A stretch of 7,270 bases of DNA from Acidobacteriaceae bacterium (GTDB lineage Bacteria; Acidobacteriota; Terriglobia; Terriglobales; Acidobacteriaceae). The DNA lies in the NCBI GenBank assembly GCA_003132825.1, contig PKYX01000266.1, positions 242 to 7,511 on the forward strand, read 5' to 3'. Shown piece by piece: positions 5,968-7,270 of this stretch (positions are counted from its first letter, which is position 1; the number at the start of each line of letters is the position of its first letter). The notes below the pieces were generated by a model. That model was given only the letters and a program-made list of their open reading frames with translations, did no database searches and was not told the DNA's origin. A program made the position numbers and the translations under genes.

Positions 5968-6750
5968 ATGCCTTTTCCCGGGGCCTCTACGATAGAATAT
6001 GCGCTGTTGCCTCTCCTGCCTGCACTGGACCGTCTGCGCGTGGTTCTGGTGGCGACGCGCAATCCTCTCAATATTGGGGCGGCCGCCCGCGCCATCAGCA
6101 ACTTCGGGTTCTCGCATCTGCGAGTGGTCAACCCGTTTGACGCTGCCTTTCGCCAGGCGCGTTCGGCGGTCGGTGCAGCACAGGTGCTGGCGGCTGCCGA
6201 GCAATATGACAGCGTGGCGGAAGCGGTTGCCGATTGTACGCTGGTGGTCGGCACCACGGCGGTGCGCGAGCGGCACTTGCTGCATCCGGTGCGCCGGCTC
6301 GAAAACGGCGCGCGGCTCATTCGCAAGCGGCTCGGCTCGAGTCCCGTCGCCCTCCTCTTCGGTTCGGAAAAATTCGGCCTCTCCAACCAGGATTTCAGCC
6401 ATTGCCACTGGCTCATGCGCATCCCCACCGGGGAAGCGAACATTTCGATGAACCTAGGGCAGGCCGTCGCGGTCTGCCTTTACGAGCTGGTGCGGGACGG
6501 GAAGTCGGCGCGGCAAGCGGAGAAACGCAAGGCGGCAACGGCCCGCGATGTGGAACTCATCACCACGATTCTGTGCGGCGTGCTCGGGACCAGCGGCTAT
6601 ATGCACTCGCGCCCGCCCGCCTACGTTGAGGAGAAAGTGCGCCGCTTGGTGCGCCGGCTGAACCTGGAATCCCACGACGCCAAAGTTTGGCTCGGCATGC
6701 TGCGTCAGATCCTGTGGAAGCAGCGGTCTGCGGAAGATCAGAAAGAATGA
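5968..6750 (+). CDS. trmJ: tRNA (cytidine/uridine-32)-2'-O-methyltransferase, TrmJ type
   Basis: A SPOUT (TrmH/SpoU) RNA methyltransferase that would put a 2'-O-methyl on the anticodon-loop nucleotide 32 of tRNAs using S-adenosylmethionine, acting as a dimer with a deep trefoil knot. From the ATG at 5968 it has 260 residues. Motif 1 is RNPLNIGAAARAISNFGF (31-48; substrate-binding Asn35 and catalytic Arg41). Motif 2 is LLFGSEKFGLSN (129-140) and motif 3 is IPTGEANISMNLGQAVAV (152-169), forming the knot. The C-terminal helical tail (about 185-260) matches TrmJ rather than TrmL or RlmB. Motif 2 has Ser where E. coli TrmJ-like proteins have Arg (GRE to GSE). The start is uncertain: ATG 5968 has only a weak AACGGG before it. 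A TTG at 6007 would give 247 residues, closer to E. coli TrmJ, and would follow a TAGAAT box. A TTG at 5941 is a further option. Confidence 0.85.
   Translation: MPFPGASTIEYALLPLLPALDRLRVVLVATRNPLNIGAAARAISNFGFSHLRVVNPFDAAFRQARSAVGAAQVLAAAEQYDSVAEAVADCTLVVGTTAVRERHLLHPVRRLENGARLIRKRLGSSPVALLFGSEKFGLSNQDFSHCHWLMRIPTGEANISMNLGQAVAVCLYELVRDGKSARQAEKRKAATARDVELITTILCGVLGTSGYMHSRPPAYVEEKVRRLVRRLNLESHDAKVWLGMLRQILWKQRSAEDQKE
5993..5998 (+). promoter_or_regulatory. Possible -10 box for trmJ
   Basis: TAGAAT matches TATAAT at 5 of 6 positions and lies 9 bases before the in-frame TTG at 6007, inside the coding region if the ATG at 5968 is used. No good -35 box is found 16-18 bases upstream. If real, trmJ would start at 6007 on an almost leaderless transcript. 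Confidence 0.25.
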
Positions 6751-6791
6751 AGAGCACGAGTTTTCGGTCAGAGACGCCGGGGCACCGCGAT

Positions 6792-6820
6792 TTGACAAGT
6801 CGGCCGAATTGCACTACTTT
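6792..6820 (+). promoter_or_regulatory. Sigma70-like promoter upstream of the symporter gene
   Basis: A perfect TTGACA (6792-6797) is followed after exactly 17 bases by TACTTT (6815-6820), which keeps the important TA....T positions of the -10 box. Transcription would begin near 6827 and leave a leader of about 270 bases before the symporter ATG. Confidence 0.5.
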
Positions 6821-6873
6821 TTTCGAGCGGTAAACGATTCCCTGCCATGTTGCTAGGCGTTCATCGAGCATGA

Positions 6874-6893
6874 TTGCAGCGACGCGGCTGCAA
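6874..6893. repeat. Perfect 7-bp inverted repeat in the symporter leader
   Basis: TTGCAGC and GCTGCAA are exact reverse complements around a 6-base centre (GACGCG). It lies about 50 bases after the predicted transcription start. No U-run follows on either strand, so it is not an intrinsic terminator. An operator for a dimeric regulator or a leader hairpin are both possible. Confidence 0.5.
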
Positions 6894-7094
6894 AAACCCG
6901 ATTCGCGCTTTTGGGAAGTACCCATGCTCATGATTTCTGCCGGCGCCTTCCTCATGCCTCACGGAGCCCATGCTTGGCGTCCTGGGTGCCCGCGCATCCG
7001 GAGATTTGGGCAGTTTGCGCCCTGGATGGCCCGTGTGACCTCGAAACGCACGGAAGCAACGCGGACGATGGACGGCAGGTAAAGGAAAAAATAA

Positions 7095-7270
7095 ATGATG
7101 CCCACGGTTGCGATGTTTGTTGCCAACACGCTCGTGCACTTGGCCCCGGTCGATATTGTCATTGTAGCGTTTTACTTCGCCTTGGTTCTGGGCATCGGTC
7201 TCTACCTACGGGGACGGTCGAATACGGGGGAAGATTTTTTCATGGCAGGCCGGGAGATGACGGCGTGGGT
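7095..7270 (+). CDS. Sodium:solute symporter (SSS family), N-terminal fragment
   Basis: The first 58 codons of a membrane transporter that runs off the right edge. Residues about 18-38 (PVDIVIVAFYFALVLGIGLYL) form the first transmembrane helix. They are followed by RGRSNTGEDFFMAGREMTAW, which matches the conserved cytoplasmic loop of the SSS family ((E/D)(D/E)FFxAGRxMxxW), as in sodium/sugar cotransporters. It would import a solute, possibly a sugar, using the sodium gradient, but the substrate-binding helices are outside the window. The start at the first of two adjacent ATGs is supported by AAAGGA at 7081-7086, 8 bases upstream. A secreted xylosidase gene nearby makes sugar transport attractive, though trmJ lies between them. 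Confidence 0.88.
   Translation, partial: MMPTVAMFVANTLVHLAPVDIVIVAFYFALVLGIGLYLRGRSNTGEDFFMAGREMTAW

Larger units (their letters stand above)
6751..7094 (+). other. 344-base gene-free region before the symporter gene
   Basis: Between the trmJ stop and the symporter ATG I see no convincing gene. It holds a near-consensus promoter (6792-6820), a 7-bp inverted repeat (6874-6893) and the symporter ribosome-binding site (7081-7086). A 70-codon frame (6870-7082) lacks a good ribosome-binding site and has no recognisable domain. No terminator with a U-run is seen after trmJ. No known riboswitch fold is recognised. Confidence 0.6.

Noticed and set aside
5964..5980. CGGGA/TCCCG repeat near trmJ as a second copy of the aldehyde dehydrogenase promoter palindrome
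   Set aside because: The arms are in the opposite order and the loop is 7 rather than 4 bases, so it is not the same site. Five-base GC-rich arms recur by chance.
5908..6408. A 167-codon upstream extension of the GH39 frame
   Set aside because: It is antisense to trmJ and precedes an obvious signal peptide, which must be N-terminal. The ATG at 5907 is therefore the start.
6870..7082. A 70-codon frame ending 12 bases before the symporter ATG
   Set aside because: There is no good ribosome-binding site, no recognisable domain and no clear coding bias. It could be a leader peptide, but the sequence alone does not support it.

Overview
The window is high-GC bacterial DNA (roughly 60% by eye) with tightly packed genes, strong Shine-Dalgarno sites and no tRNA, rRNA, IS element or CRISPR array that I can see. 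The gene content (E1-type ketoacid dehydrogenase genes, a secreted GH39 enzyme, a TrmJ-like methyltransferase with a GSE motif, a sodium symporter of the GEDFFxAGRxM type) best fits a soil Acidobacteriota-like heterotroph. That assignment is my impression from protein flavour, not a search result.

Region 1 (1-2730, + strand) looks like one operon: the 3' end of an acyl-CoA synthetase gene, a small protein that is only a lipoyl domain, then E1-alpha and E1-beta of a thiamine-diphosphate 2-oxoacid (or acetoin-type) dehydrogenase. The E1-beta ribosome-binding site overlaps the E1-alpha stop codon. No E2 acyltransferase core and no E3 dihydrolipoamide dehydrogenase lies in the window, so the lipoyl carrier and E1 pair stand without their usual partners. 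The lipoyl gene also lacks an AUG at the place where its domain and an excellent Shine-Dalgarno point.

Region 2 (2788-4325, - strand) is an NAD(P)+-dependent aldehyde dehydrogenase of the vanillin/benzaldehyde dehydrogenase type. It converges on the E1 operon and has its own good sigma70-like promoter, with a small palindrome in the spacer. Region 3 (4384-5907, - strand) is a secreted family 39 glycoside hydrolase (beta-xylosidase-like), diverging from region 4 (5968-6750, + strand), a TrmJ-type tRNA 2'-O-methyltransferase. Region 5 (6751-7270) is a 344-base gene-free stretch with a near-consensus promoter and a 7-bp inverted repeat, followed by the N-terminus of a sodium:solute symporter that runs off the window.

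Functionally, the left half suggests aldehyde, acid and 2-oxoacid/acyl-CoA catabolism (aldehyde dehydrogenase, CoA ligase, E1 plus lipoyl carrier). The right half suggests plant-polymer sugar use (xylosidase, symporter) with a housekeeping tRNA modification gene between. These links are inferred from neighbourhood only.
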